Origin: Serpula lacrymans var. lacrymans S7.9 | Lineage: Eukaryota > Basidiomycota > Agaricomycetes > Boletales > Serpulaceae | Assembly (NCBI RefSeq): GCF_000218685.1 | Contig: NW_006763293.1 | Span: 1,733,968 to 1,797,967 of the forward strand | Reading direction: 5' to 3' | Length of the DNA: 64,000 bases | In this document: in pieces, positions 36,428 through 48,364 of the stretch | Position numbering within the stretch: the first letter of the stretch is position 1 | How the letters are laid out: each line of letters begins with the position of its first letter | Translations under genes and position numbers: made by a program | The notes under the pieces: generated by a model | Seen by the model: only the letters and a program-made list of their open reading frames with translations | Database searches by the model: none | What the model was told of the DNA's origin: nothing

Positions 36428-37759
36428 ATGCATGAAGAATCTTCAAATGAAAGAGGTGCACACAAATCGATGATTGCGGGGATAGAAGGACAGGGAGAAG
36501 CAGGGACAGAGGCAGTGTCGACAAACAAGATGGAACCCACCATGATCAATGATGATGTTGAACATGCCCCATTCGTGGCATCAGATGAAGTTCTAGAGAA
36601 CCCTCAGACTGTGAATGTAAGTCAAGGCATATGTATGATAAATAATCCAACAAATCCTCAAGCATCCGTTGTGTCTTGCATCAAGCCATCAATTTATGAT
36701 CCATCAAGCTCAAGCTCCGGTGCTCCCAATATAATCGTTAAACACATACCAGCCTCTCAACCCACCCCTGAAATGTTAGCTCAGTACGGCGTCAAAGTTC
36801 GGGATTTTGCGTACGAAAGTACATTGCCACCTATAGCACCTATACCTCGTGTTCCACGTCAGATACAGCCAGGTCCTAGACCTTTAAAGCGTGCAAGAAA
36901 TATATACGACGAGGTTTACGGGGATAATCAGTCCTCGTCTATCGTTGCTGTTGGACATGTAGCTGTACTCCGTTCACCCAATCGCGGTGAGAGTGACCAC
37001 GAAACCAAGAAACTCAGATTTATTAGAAGAAAATCCACAGAGCTAATTGAGAAGCCTCGGGCCCTTCCTTGTCGTACTCTCGGGTATGCAGATCTCAGTC
37101 AATACAATAGCGAACGGCCTGGTCCCAGCAGGATGGTCACTGCAGTGCCACGCACTCCGACGTCGATTATACAGAAGCGCAGCATAAATCCGTTCGCGCA
37201 TACCTTCCACGCAGAATCACAAGACTCTGAGCCCTATGTCGATACCCCACACGTCACCCCAAATGGTTCTTTACATTGGGGCATACGAGACACCAGTTCG
37301 ATTCCTGCTTCGTCTTCCCAGGAACCTGTCCCGGAGGCAGTGACGTATTCGCAATTAGGCCTTTCTCCAGAGTTTTCACAAGGCGATACGTCTCCCATCA
37401 CACCCATCGTTCCCCCATCGCACACAGTAAACAGTGATCCTTCATTTCTATCTTCTCGCGAAGCCCCTGATTCTTCCACCGACTCGCCCACTCCCGCATC
37501 ACCAGATCTTCATCCCGTCAGCTCAAAGCGGACGAGAGCACGTCGTAACGCAGATATGATATCACCTGATCCTCCTTCTCCGCGCTACTTTCTACGTCGG
37601 CGATCTCTCTTATCTGTTCACACTCCGCCCCGTTTACGTTCACATCCTTATCCAGTGAAGGTTTCGCCTCCTAGGAAGAATGCGAAGGCCTCTTCACGTC
37701 CTCGCCGCATACGAAATGACTCCAGAAACGGCTTTCAGGAGTCCCTTCCGTCTGGGTGA
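36428..37759 (+). CDS. Hypothetical protein, largely disordered, 443 residues
   Basis: I do not recognise a domain. The single uninterrupted frame starts at ATG 36428 (MHEESSNERGAHKSMIAGIE). A compact region at about residues 115-175 looks ordered and possibly conserved: MLAQYGVKVRDFAYESTLPP, PIPRVPRQIQPGPRPLKRAR, NIYDEVYGDNQ. The second half is rich in Ser, Pro and Thr with many SP/TP sites, ending in strongly basic segments (SSKRTRARRN, RYFLRRRSLL, RKNAKASSRPRRIRN), which suggests a nuclear, phosphorylated protein. No signal peptide or membrane helix. It is divergent to the phosphatase gene, and its neighbours give no hint of function. Confidence 0.7.
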   Translation: MHEESSNERGAHKSMIAGIEGQGEAGTEAVSTNKMEPTMINDDVEHAPFVASDEVLENPQTVNVSQGICMINNPTNPQASVVSCIKPSIYDPSSSSSGAPNIIVKHIPASQPTPEMLAQYGVKVRDFAYESTLPPIAPIPRVPRQIQPGPRPLKRARNIYDEVYGDNQSSSIVAVGHVAVLRSPNRGESDHETKKLRFIRRKSTELIEKPRALPCRTLGYADLSQYNSERPGPSRMVTAVPRTPTSIIQKRSINPFAHTFHAESQDSEPYVDTPHVTPNGSLHWGIRDTSSIPASSSQEPVPEAVTYSQLGLSPEFSQGDTSPITPIVPPSHTVNSDPSFLSSREAPDSSTDSPTPASPDLHPVSSKRTRARRNADMISPDPPSPRYFLRRRSLLSVHTPPRLRSHPYPVKVSPPRKNAKASSRPRRIRNDSRNGFQESLPSG

Positions 37760-40133
37760 TGGAGCTGGGTGATGTATTGCTATGTCTCGTCCGCGGAAAA
37801 GACTTTCTATCATGGTCGCTATAGCTCCTCATCGCACTCGGACGCACGTTGTAAATCACAGTGACAGTCTTCAAAGTGTGCGCGTATTTTGCGTTTTGTT
37901 GTCAGTTTTTGTCTTTCTCTCGTGGGACATTCTTGTTTCTCCTATCTTTATTGTTTTCCATTCTGCCAAACTGGTGTATCCATATCCAGGCTACCACAAG
38001 ATGTTATTACTAAACACCGGGTCCACAGTGAAGCTATATGTACTTTCTTACACATATCAAGAGGGGTCTGAAGACCTCAACGGTCAAGGAGCTCGGTCAT
38101 AGCGCGCAGTTTACTAAACTTATATCAACTAGAGTATGTGTCACTCAATGTCCACCATGATTGCTAATATACACAAATGCTTTCTCGATTTCAACTTGCC
38201 AGCCTGATTTACACCGGCGTGACAGAGATACGAATTGATGAAAGACTACATGGGGTTAACATGATTCCATGTTGATGTAAATGAGGCAGCGGGAAAACTG
38301 CACCGTAAATATCTCTAAGGGAAGGTTTTGTTTGGCGTTCTCATGTGGAAATCGGTGACCAAATAACAAGTATAGATAGCGTCTTCTCGGCGTAAATGGA
38401 CCAAACGCGGAGAGATGTTTGTAGCCAAGGGCGCCGGAGGCCTCAGCCAAAACAGATAACTGACACACCGTTGTTCGCGGTCAGCAGCCACAAAGGAAGT
38501 CAAGTCCTGGGATATAGGATGATGCAGAAGTCATATGCTGTCGTACGCACCAGGTGTATATCCGTGGTACTGTGCTTTTGCACACTCTCTCACTGAGAAA
38601 TCCTAGCCTAACCATTTCTGTCGTATGATCTACGGTTCTAAGAACGACGTCTTTGACTGAAGAGGAAATCTCATGAGAGGACTGCGAAGGTCATGGGGCA
38701 GTCATGGGACATACTTTGCATGAACTTTGAGGCTCCTCACTTTCTATTCGAATATAGATTCAAGCGGAAACAACAAAATATTCGGTATCAGATGAATCAC
38801 GATCAGAAGCCTATCTATTTTGTAACATCTTCGTTGACCGCGACGGCTGTCACTTCTGTTTGCAGGAATCTATCCCCAGAGTGCATAGGTCACAGGGTAG
38901 GAAGATCAAGATTGGAGGTGCACGACCCCGCCATCTGAAATGTAAGCAAAAGAACATGGCAAGGTCGTTTCCGTTCTGTGCAAGAGAACAAGGCCCAGTT
39001 ACGTGAAGGCCAAGAAGGCCTTCGATTATGCCGAGCCAACATGCTGGGTATCTGTTGCCGCGATACGATAAAAGTGTGCTCGTGATTTGATATAGTCACA
39101 ACAGACCCTAACCCTAAGGAATTAATCTTGGTATTTGCCGTGAAATCGGGAGCGAGTTCATCAAAGCTTGAAAAGAAACGTACCTATCACAATACGGATG
39201 ATATCGGAGTCGGCTAATTGAGCAAAGCCCGCAGAGGCCTTGGAAGATGGCGCCTTGAGTATGATACAGCAATGATGAGGCAGGATGTCGTTTGATGTTG
39301 GTGGCAGTAGGATTGACGAACGTTTACAGCGGATTAACGTATTACCGGATGAGAAAAGGGCGAGAAAGGTTGGTTGCAATAGGAGCTCGCGGAGTAAGGC
39401 TATCCGTGATCTCGATAGCATGCAATATGGATGTCGTGAAAAATACCGAAGACGATCATGCTGCCACAGGTACGTAGCTAAATAAAGGTCGGACAAGAAA
39501 CGCTGAGTGTGGGCACTGTGTGGGCGTTTTAGTTGTGATATTATAGGAGAACGAGGGGCACAGGAGCAAGAACACTAGTACGACTACGTACGATCCAAGA
39601 AAAATGTTACTAGATATAGGATGGTGAATGATGACTGGCGGTGGCAGGCTGACAGTTGAACCCTGGCTCAAGTGGCTGATACGGGTGTCACAGGTGCTTT
39701 TTTTTTTGTATTTGAGAGATGGAGAAGACACTATAGGTTGCGAGGGCACTCTTTTTGAGAGACGTAAAGATAAGTGGACTGAGACGTAAAGCAGTGGATG
39801 AGTGGGAGAATGCAAGTAAGCTGGAGGATGTGACTACAGGATGCAGATACAAGAGACATTGGTCGCGGTATGTCCGTGCCCTCGAGAGAGGGAATAAGAG
39901 GGGATTGTGATCAGAGCCGAAGTTAAGGAACGGTATGAGTGGATAAATCTGACGCAGAAGAAGATTCATTTACCGCTTTGGGAGGGGTCATGTGATGGAG
40001 CGGGGACTCGGGCCGAGACTCGGTCAATTTTGTATGTCTGCATCGAGTCGAGAGGAAAACTCGGAATGGCGAAGCAAAATCAGACTCGCATATTCTGGCT
40101 TTCTCTTTGACTCCTTCTTTCATTTCTCTCTTC
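37760..40133. other. 2.4 kb gene-free stretch with a telomere-like dimer
   Basis: No frame longer than about 120 codons and none with a domain. At 39105-39117 there are two copies of the telomere unit (ACCCTAACCCTAA). The stretch 39500-40100 is polypurine-biased on the plus strand, including a T10 run at about 39698, and is probably the promoter and leader of the following gene. Confidence 0.45.
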
Positions 40134-42082
40134 ATGGCTGAAAATGCAACTCAGGTCACAATATCCCTCCTCCCCGTGTCCCTCTCCCTCGTGCACATCC
40201 CCCGCCCCCGCATACACAACCTCACCCACCCTATCCTCAGCCAGATCCTGCAGCCAAATCCCACATTTCTCAATATAACATGCAACGAAATAGAGCTCAG
40301 TCTCTTCGCAGAGCACCACATGTTGGCTGACTTTGACAATATCGCAAGGAAAGACCGTCACAAGCAGCACTCCCGCTCAACTCGCAGACTCGGCTCCTAT
40401 GAGCCAGTCGAGATGTCATACGAGAAGTGGAAGGTCCTCCAGATCGACTCGCACTCTGACCAGCTTGGTATGCGTGACATCACGTGCATCGTTTCTACTG
40501 CTCACTCACATACCCAGACAACTCGGGGGCTCGTGTCCACGAGCTATCTGCACCTCTTGCAGCGGCTGGAATATCCATTCTCTACCAATCCTCATACATG
40601 AGTGATTTTATATTCGTGCGTCAACCCCCGTTTACTCTCATACCGCTGCACATATTTATCATAATTTAGGTGAAAGAGTCACGATTGACCGAGGTCATGA
40701 TACTGCTTGGATCTGCTGGTTTTGATTCCTACTCTTCTGACCCCAACCTACTCACCTCAAGAGTAGTCTCCCCTCTCCTTTCCCCTACATCCATGGACGA
40801 CTCGTCTGTGGTCGAGTTATGCCCAGACTTTACATCGGACGGTGGAGCCGTCTTGACTCGCACACGAAGCAGTACAGATGCCTCAATTTCTACAATAGCA
40901 TCTGCCCTGCTAATTAACCCACAAGTTACTCCTGAGCATAGTCCAATTTCCCCTCGACCCTCATCTCGTACAAAATCTCACTCCCCGACATCTAGCGAAG
41001 TAAATATCTTATCTCCTAACCTTGCCTGTGTCGGTCTTTCAGACGACAGTGTCGATACCTGGGGGCTTAAACTTATCAAGCTGGTTGCTTTCCCTGACCT
41101 TATACCTTTGCCGCATAAAATGCCCACCACAAGTCTAACTCGAGGTCCTTTTTCCAGTAGAGGCAGGTGTCCCTCAGACCTTCAAAATAAAATTCACACT
41201 GGAGACCAAACTTCAGCCCCTCCACTATATGGGGTAGTGGATTTTCCCTCTTCCTCATCAGATTCGTCAGACTCAAGCGAAGAAGAAGGCTATTTTTCGC
41301 ACTCCCCCAGGCGTAACCGCTCATCTTCTTCCCTTATTTCTTCTGCGGCTTCACGTTCTTACCCGGATCTCGCAAAATCTGCGCCTTCATGTGATTCTTC
41401 CTTCAAGCACCCTGCAAAGCACCTCATCTCTCCTATCGGCGCTCCCTCTTCTCTGAATTCACCATCGGCTTCTCGGCGGCCTGCTTTTCTTCGCTCAGAA
41501 ACATCAAGAAGTCATACCACCGTGAGGCATTCTCGAAACGGCAATCGCATGAGTGTGCCCTTCTTTAGCTTCACGCGAACACCAGAGGGCTCCTCCCTGA
41601 CCACAGACGTTTCACTGCTTGCCGCACTGTTTCCTCCGGCCGAACGGCACATGGTGATATGCGGCGGCGAACTTGATGCTCTGGATGCTCATTCCAGCTC
41701 AGACTCCGAGGACGACGAGGAAAGCGATTCTGAGAGCAGTACACTCAAGTGTTTGCAAATTGATCTTCGACGTTTTGGTCTAGGTAAGCACTTTCTGCCT
41801 CGCTTTCCTCGCTGTAAATTTTTATAACTTTATTTCCCCATTGTTTCCCTTCCCTTCTTTGCCACATCCAGATAAGCATGGCCTCGTGAACCGCTTCTCC
41901 CGTGTTCTCGAACAAAATGGCATCAACCACATGTATAGCTCCACGTTCAAAACAGCTAACCTGCTGGTAAGCCACGCGTCTTCCTCACGCGATCATCTCG
42001 CAAATGCAGTATTTTAATCGTTCATTTACAGGTCGACAAGGTGGATGCGAGCCGCGCACAGGCTCTACTGCGATCCTGCTGA
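40134..42082 (+). CDS. CASTOR-like protein with two ACT segments and a long serine-rich insert
   Basis: Five exons (40134-40467, 40518-40615, 40670-41783, 41872-41966, 42032-42082) give 563 residues. Residues 1-111 resemble the N-terminal part of CASTOR/GATSL proteins (VTISLLPVSLSLVHIPRPRI; YEPVEMSYEKWKVLQID). Residues from about 112 form an ACT unit: DNSGARVHELSAPLAAAGIS, ILYQSSYMSDFIF, VKESRLTEVMILLGSAGF. About 330 disordered residues follow, rich in Ser with SP sites and an acidic SDSEDDEESDSESS. The C-terminus has a second ACT-like unit: DKHGLVNRFSRVLEQNGINH, MYSSTFKTANLL, VDKVDASRAQALL. In animals CASTOR proteins sense arginine for mTORC1; sharing that role is inference only. Confidence 0.78.
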
Positions 42083-42762
42083 AAGTCCCAGACACGACCC
42101 TTCTTTCCCCATTCGGTCTTGGCGTTCCCCCCTTCATTCTATGCGTCCCTTATTCTCATGCATCTGTGGCCCATCTTTCAAAAATATTGGCTGTAAAACA
42201 CATCGATTTTCATCGCGTCTATATTATATTAGCAGACTCCTATCTAGAAGATATATGTATGTGTCTGGATTTCATGCTACAGTACCCACGCGCAATACCC
42301 CTACTTCTATATTATAACGGCGGCGCCGCCAGTGTACGATCATCTAGTTCTCATTAAATTGATTTCCCCTACCATGTGTTCACGCTTTCGTCACCCTACT
42401 ATTCTTTTCGGTCTCCTCATTCTTCCTTTCATTCTTCGGCATTACGCAACGCGCCATACCCTGACTTTATTACTCATGCGTACTCTATTCACTTTTTGAA
42501 GCCTTCCCCAATCGATGCCTTTGTATCATCGTAAGTTATGCTACGCTGTGACCAAACCCAGAGGTTGTACTATGAAATAAATAACTGATTATATCCAAGG
42601 TTTTATAACTGATTTTTTTGGGTATTGATTGATATTCGTACTAGTACAATGACGAAAGTAACGAGATACACAAGAAATATGGTAAAAATACAATAATGCA
42701 GTAGACTATTAACACTAAAATACAGTATATATGTGGTGCACAAACCCATATCAGATGAAAAA
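42083..42762. other. Convergent spacer
   Basis: About 680 bp between two stop codons. The right end (42560-42760) is AT-rich 3' flank. I see no gene. Confidence 0.45.
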
Positions 42763-44909
42763 TCAACACATAGCAGTACCCTTTGCTCGCTCCAGCACGG
42801 ATGTGTACCAGTCGTCAAATGGCGGCAGACTGTCGTCTTCGTCTTCATCAAATTCTGTAATACGGATATCACAAGAGGGCTGTGAATACGGTGCGGAGTT
42901 TGAGTGATCGTAGCATGTAGGTTTCTGGTTCCACTGAGAAAATGGATCAATGTAACATCTCGCCGGGTCCATTTCGCAGGTATCCGCATCCGCAGCCACA
43001 TGAAAATATCCTACTTCGTCGTCGTCTGGCGGGCTTTCAGGCACAGGACTATCCGGCCGCGAGGGAATGTCGCTTTCAAGTTGATCCATCTCATCGATGG
43101 CTAATTCTGCCGCGCGTGCTTCTCCGTCATTGTCGTGAATAGGTAGTTCGTCAGTACCCACGAAGGTGATGCATCGAGGGAAGATAGAAAGGTAGGTGTC
43201 GTCTTGAGGATTGATGGCATTTTGCCAGGCGACCCATGGGTTCTGGGGTGCAGGCTCGGAGATCATGATGTGAGGCACAGTGCAGGGGCGGTCTGATTCT
43301 AGGAGGGTTACACCTAGAAAATGTCTACATGACGAAATGAGGGGCTGAGAGGAACAATTGAGAGTCAGGAAAATTGTATTTTTAGGGTAGCTTAATGAAA
43401 TGGGTGCCTTTACCTGAGCAGGATCAGACCATTCGAAAGGCTTTTCGAGGCTTTGCACAAAAAAAGGGGTATCGTACCGCGCTCTAAACGCGGGCGCCTT
43501 CTGACTTGCCACATAAGCCTGTAGTAGGTCGTTACTACATTAAAACATAACAAGTGAAAACAAATAAAACGCACTAGAGCTCTGTAATGATGCCTATGAA
43601 TGGCGTCAGCTACATGCCGGAAAATAAGGCGCTCTGTCGACGCTGATCGCACCTTTGGGTAGGTACATCAGAGAAATCGTATTTAGATTAAAAGCTAATC
43701 ATACCAGGTGTGAGAACCTCGAATAGCTGAAAACAGCAAGAGGGCTTTTTTGGTGGAGCCCTTCGCTATATTCCACGGTAGGTTCACTGAAACTGGTAAA
43801 AGCTACATTGTCGGGACAATCACCACTTGGAGGTGGCGAAGGGGTGGATAAGCCATATAGGATAGGCGGGACAGCCAAGTAATCAGGCCACTGAGGCTCA
43901 AGCCTATTCTGAAGAGGGATAAAGTAATCATCCCATGAAAGTTCTGGTGGGCTTATGACTATATGCGGTGCAGAGTGAGGGCAAGAAGCATCCAACACGA
44001 TATTTCGCCGTTCTCGTCGCAAGGTAAGAAGGGTTTCCTAAACCAATAGGTGAGACAAGTAGGGAAAGCTGAGGAAGAGAACTCACGTTTTCTTTGTCAT
44101 AGTCGCACACTAGGCCAGTACAACAGGCATACGGCAAATCACCGGCAACAGAAGGGAGTATCAAATGAGAAGCTGTCTGAGTGGAAATCTGTGTCAAAGC
44201 ATACTACGTATGAGGGCTACTGGATGCTGAGTTATGCGGGAATAATGCTCACCATATCATTTGGGTCAATTTGAGAGAGCTGCTCGGTGGCTGAGGAGGT
44301 GCATGGGAAAGAGTGCAAGTGAGAATGTTGAAGCTGGCAGGAATCATGGTCAGGTTCGACCACTTTAACTTGAAGTTCCGAACGCGAGGCAGAGGTGCAT
44401 GCCGATAATTCGATGTGGGGTACAAAACTGGGGTGATCAGCTTCTAGGCCAACATGTGTTTCTGACTGCGACCGGTTCTCCTCGAGGCGGACGTCTGGCT
44501 GATGGCTACGCGCTTCCAGGTCTTCCTCAGGCGCTACGGGCTCCATATCTGGCGCGAGACTGGAGCAAATCTCGTATGGAGACTGCTGTGAATATAAAAT
44601 GAAAGTCAGAGAGATTTTTCAGCTAGTATATAACCCAATGCTCGCCTGGTTATCGTCGCCATCTTTAGCTTCTATTAGCTCGTTATCTTGACATTCTAGG
44701 TGTCGTCCCGCCAGCTGGGAAACGACAGAAGCTATCTCGGTAGTAAGCAAGGCTCGACTTCGTTCCCACGCCTCTTTGCCTTTCCTTTTATTCGGTTGTT
44801 CGACATCATCCCGCCTGGTTGAGGGCACGATAGGCATATGGCAGTACAGGAACGTCGACCAGAGGGAAATGAATTTCGTGATCTCATGGAAGAGCTGGAC
44901 ACCTTTCAT
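42763..44909 (-). CDS. Hypothetical multi-exon protein with repeated PHIxIS motif
   Basis: I do not recognise a family. From ATG 44909 (MKGVQLFHEITKFISLWSTF) the chain continues DDVEQPNKRKGKEAWERSRA, then exons with EPVAPEEDLEARSHQPDVRL, DLPYACCTGLVCDYDKEN, ETLLTLRRERRNIVLDASCP, AYVASQKAPAFRARYDTPFF, and SVLERAKGTAMC at the end (stop at 42763). A short motif recurs: SFVPHIELSA, SAPHIVISPPELSWDDYFIP and TVPHIMISEPAPQNPWVAWQ, the last two with similar following residues (W, aromatic, LQN/WQN). Introns join in phase 0 at several places. The first (44586-44645) appears to use a GC donor. No signal peptide or membrane helix; acidic C-terminal tail. Confidence 0.6.
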
Positions 44910-45787
44910 GACCAAAATTGTGGCGTGCACTAGTGGTGAAACTGTTTGAAACAAATGGAGTTGGCGCTAGTATTATAGTGGAGTGGAATGCGGTGAGTTC
45001 AGAGTTGATGTAATGCTTCAAGGAGCTATTTCGATTTCGATAGTCTATGGACTGGGGAAGGGGTTGACGGATTATGCTTTGGTTCAGACACGGTCAGCCA
45101 TCCCTTATATTGGCGACCATCCACTGAGGGTGGCCATGCTGTGGCCACAATTGCTTTGACCGCCAGTGGTCTTTGTCCACAAAGAACGTTACATTGCTGT
45201 GATTCCAGCGAGACATGGTAACTGTGAAGCTTTGATTAGTTGTCTCACAAGCGTCTTCTCAGGTGCTTCGTGCTTCCAATGGATGAAACGGTATAACGCG
45301 CCCAGTCATATGGCGAAATATCACGGGAGTTTATAGCAAAGGGTATGTGCGGCATAGACGCACAGTACAAGGACAATCTTTTGCATTTTCTGGGCGTTAG
45401 TATCATAATAAGATGAGTCGCCAGTGAACAGGAATCTAATTCTAGCGCTCAATAGCGCGACGTGTTGATTGATGAGGGCAAAGCTGCCGAAATATAAGCT
45501 GTAGGAACACTGGCCCGTCTCACAAAGATGGAACGCTTCAAGCTGTCAGTGATCAGGGCGCCAGCACCTTAGCCGATGTTCACGCTTTGTGTCTACTCGT
45601 AGCCATAATGAAAAGTTAGCTGCCGGCAAGTACAGTAGTTATCCTGAATTTCCCAGCCTTATCCTTACTCAAAATCCAGTGAGTACCACAAAAAAGAGAT
45701 GTTATTGCTCTTCAGGGTTTCCTGCAGTGCTATACTCATGATACACAGTATACACATGCTAATTCTTGACCTATCGACTGACCAAAC
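44910..45787. other. Gene-free spacer
   Basis: About 880 bp between two minus-strand genes: promoter of the upstream hypothetical gene and 3' flank of the dehydrogenase. No supported frame, RNA gene or repeat. Confidence 0.45.
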
Positions 45788-47450
45788 TCAGTTTTTCACT
45801 GCATTCTGTACACCTTCATCCGGTCGTCGGCCCGTCACTTTTGAAAACCCTTGCATGGCATAATCCGCCCCTGAGAACTAACATTGGTATATAGGTCAGC
45901 GTAATATTGACTTAAGAAAAGAAGTAGGGTACATACCCATTGAGCAAAGTCCCTCAAATAACTGGGCAGCATCGGCAGGATGGGCGCGAAATGTGTGTAG
46001 AAGGGCAGGTGAAGTACCTGAGAATACTTTTCATCGAGAGCTGTGATGATAGCTTTGACAACGGTGACAGGCGCAACAGATGGGGCGAAAAACTTGAAAA
46101 ATTCGTTTTGCGGTAGTCGAACAGTCGAAAAGAGTGGTGTGTGAACATGACCTGGGAGGACAAGTGTCGTGCGAACGCCTGGGGCGAGATAACTATAGGT
46201 ATGGTGGTCAGGGTTACCTTACCAATATTATCGAGTAAGCTGCATACCGTTTGTCAAGTTCGTACCGAAGTGACTCGTGTAAGGAGACGAGCGCAGCTTT
46301 TGATGCGCTGTAGTCGGCTGTTAAGATTGGTAAGATTCATCAAAGCAAACCAAAATTCTACAGGGAACATACTCATTTGAGCAGAGCCCACCAGTCCCAT
46401 GACGGAAGACATCGTGACCTACAAGTATATTGGACGATGGTGTAAGGCAACAAATAGTGGAAGTACGTACAATGTGACCTCTTTTCTGTTTGATCATTTC
46501 AGGAAGGAACGCTTTGATTGTCCAGAAGTGAGACAGGGTGTTGACTCCAAATGTTCTGATGTATTGGTGATATTAGTTAGGAAAAATGTATGGTTGAGCA
46601 GAAACACATTACTGTTGAACGTCTTCCTCATTGAGGTCAAGAATAAGTTTGCCTTGAACCACTCCTGCGTTGTTTATGAGCATCGTAGGGTGTCCAATCT
46701 ATGTGAAGGATTTAAAATGATTAAAAAGGACCATGCTACGATCAGGCACTTGCTTCTTCTATAATTCTTTTAGATACCGCTTCAACTTCCTCCCATTTCG
46801 AGACATCACACTGATAAAAGGCAACATTATCTGCGTCGTTCATCAGCGATAAAGTGATTGAAAGAAGAATGAGTGCGAACAATTTTCTGTGATGATAGGC
46901 TTGACATCTAGAACAACCACAGTAACATTACGGACCGCCAAAGTGTTTGCTAGCAATTCCCCGATACCAGATGACCCTTTGTTTACCGCAGTGATATGAC
47001 TTATGCCCACTTTAAACACAAGTTATTGGAACCTACCTCCAGTGACCACAATAATCTGCTCGCTCCAATCCAAAGGCGCTGTTCCAAATAGCAGGTTGCC
47101 TTGATTACGATATAACTTAGAGATCCACTTTAAAGCCCCTGATAAAGAAAATCTGTTAATGAGAAGTGATGCAACATTAAGGGAGATACTCACAGAAAGC
47201 AGAGATAGCAACGAGATATACAGACCAGAACAAGACGATGTCACTCGTAAAACTTTCTCCCTTGAATACGTAGAAGACCGGAATGAAAAACACAAAGAAA
47301 GGACCTGGATAACAAAACATGGTCAGGTTTGAATGCCTTACTTGTGAAAAGGAGCGTACTGAAAGCAGTTTGCGAGAGAACTTTGACTACCAGGTCAAAG
47401 TCAAGAGCGTCGAAGATGGGAGACGGTTCGTAAGTGGGTTGGTCGGTCAT
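45788..47450 (-). CDS. Short-chain dehydrogenase/reductase, RDH10/SDR16C-like
   Basis: NAD(P)-dependent oxidoreductase, probably membrane-bound, with a lipid or retinoid-like alcohol as possible substrate. ATG 47450: MTDQPTYEPSPIFDALDFDL, then hydrophobic exons (PFFVFFIPVFYVF; LFWSVYLVAISAFC) that could anchor it. Cofactor motif: SEQIIVVTGG joined by splicing to SSGIGELLANTLA. Then TVVVLDVKPI, NVAFYQCDVSKWEEVEA, MLINNAGVVQGKLI (the NNAG motif), GHIVTMSSVMGLVGSAQMS, and the catalytic YSASKAALVSLHESLRYELD. After that come RTTLVLPGHVHTPLF, PSVAPVTVVKAIITALDEKY, and a terminal exon ending VQNAVKN. The order of motifs fits the RDH10/epidermal retinol dehydrogenase subgroup. Substrate is unknown. 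Introns are numerous and short. Confidence 0.88.
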
Positions 47451-48364
47451 GGTACAATACAGAATGCGGATGGCAAAGATTATAGTTGGGGGACGAAGTA
47501 AAGAAAAGGACGGGGCTCAGCCTCGTCAGTCAAAAGAAAGATGGAGAGATGCGAAACCAACAACTGTCAGAGAAAGGCGCTGTCAGGCGAATAGAAATAG
47601 ACATTCCTTTTTTGGTAACTATTTAAATCTTGCTCTTGTGGCGCTTCACTTGTTTTTCTTTACTATTACTACGATATTGGTAGTATTCAGAATTGTCGAC
47701 ACCATATGCATTCTTGGTATTTGAAGATCTGAAGTCGAGTCTAGTTTCCTGTCCAATCTTCAGAAGGCCTAATAAACCATCAGGTGTGATACACGTCTGC
47801 CAAATCATGGGGGTATTCGCAACCGATTGGGTTGGGAATATCTGCTCATATTGTTGTACGAGGCATATGTGTCTGTCGAGTATCTCCATGTTGTATGTTG
47901 TGAGCTCAATTGTTTTGAGTCTTTTAGATATGACGCGAAGTGACATGCTTCTGCGACAGGCTCACCTTCTATCTAAGCTTATCGCCCAGAAACTTGGCTG
48001 TCAAGTTCTGTGCAATATAGACATAATCAGTTTTCGTGTGGTACTATATTTCTTCTAGTCAAGAATTGGATATTCTTATTGGTCTGAGCTAGGTGAGTAC
48101 CGAGAATATGCCTGAATTCCAAAGTAATAATTAGGGTAATTTAGGGATATGCAATGATGTTTGGCATCCTTTGTAGAATGTCTTTCAGTGTTGGAGGGTT
48201 TCTCAAACCGCCCTTTGTCCTAAACCACATCGCTGCGCATAGAGCAAGGGGGTGTACATACCACATTCTGTGGACGACGTCGTGCCCGCCCGTTGCGCTT
48301 TCTCAGCGTGGTTTATGATACTTTAGTGACTTGCTGCACCTTTCTTTTGTTCGCTCTCGAAGCA
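47451..48364. other. Divergent spacer upstream of dehydrogenase and hypothetical gene
   Basis: About 900 bp. Overlapping frames occur on both strands at 47623-48058 (107 and 121 codons). Neither has a domain and they are mutually exclusive, so no gene is called. Confidence 0.4.

Noticed and set aside
47623..48058. Overlapping opposite-strand frames of 107 and 121 codons
   Set aside because: They cannot both be coding and neither shows a domain or intron pattern.
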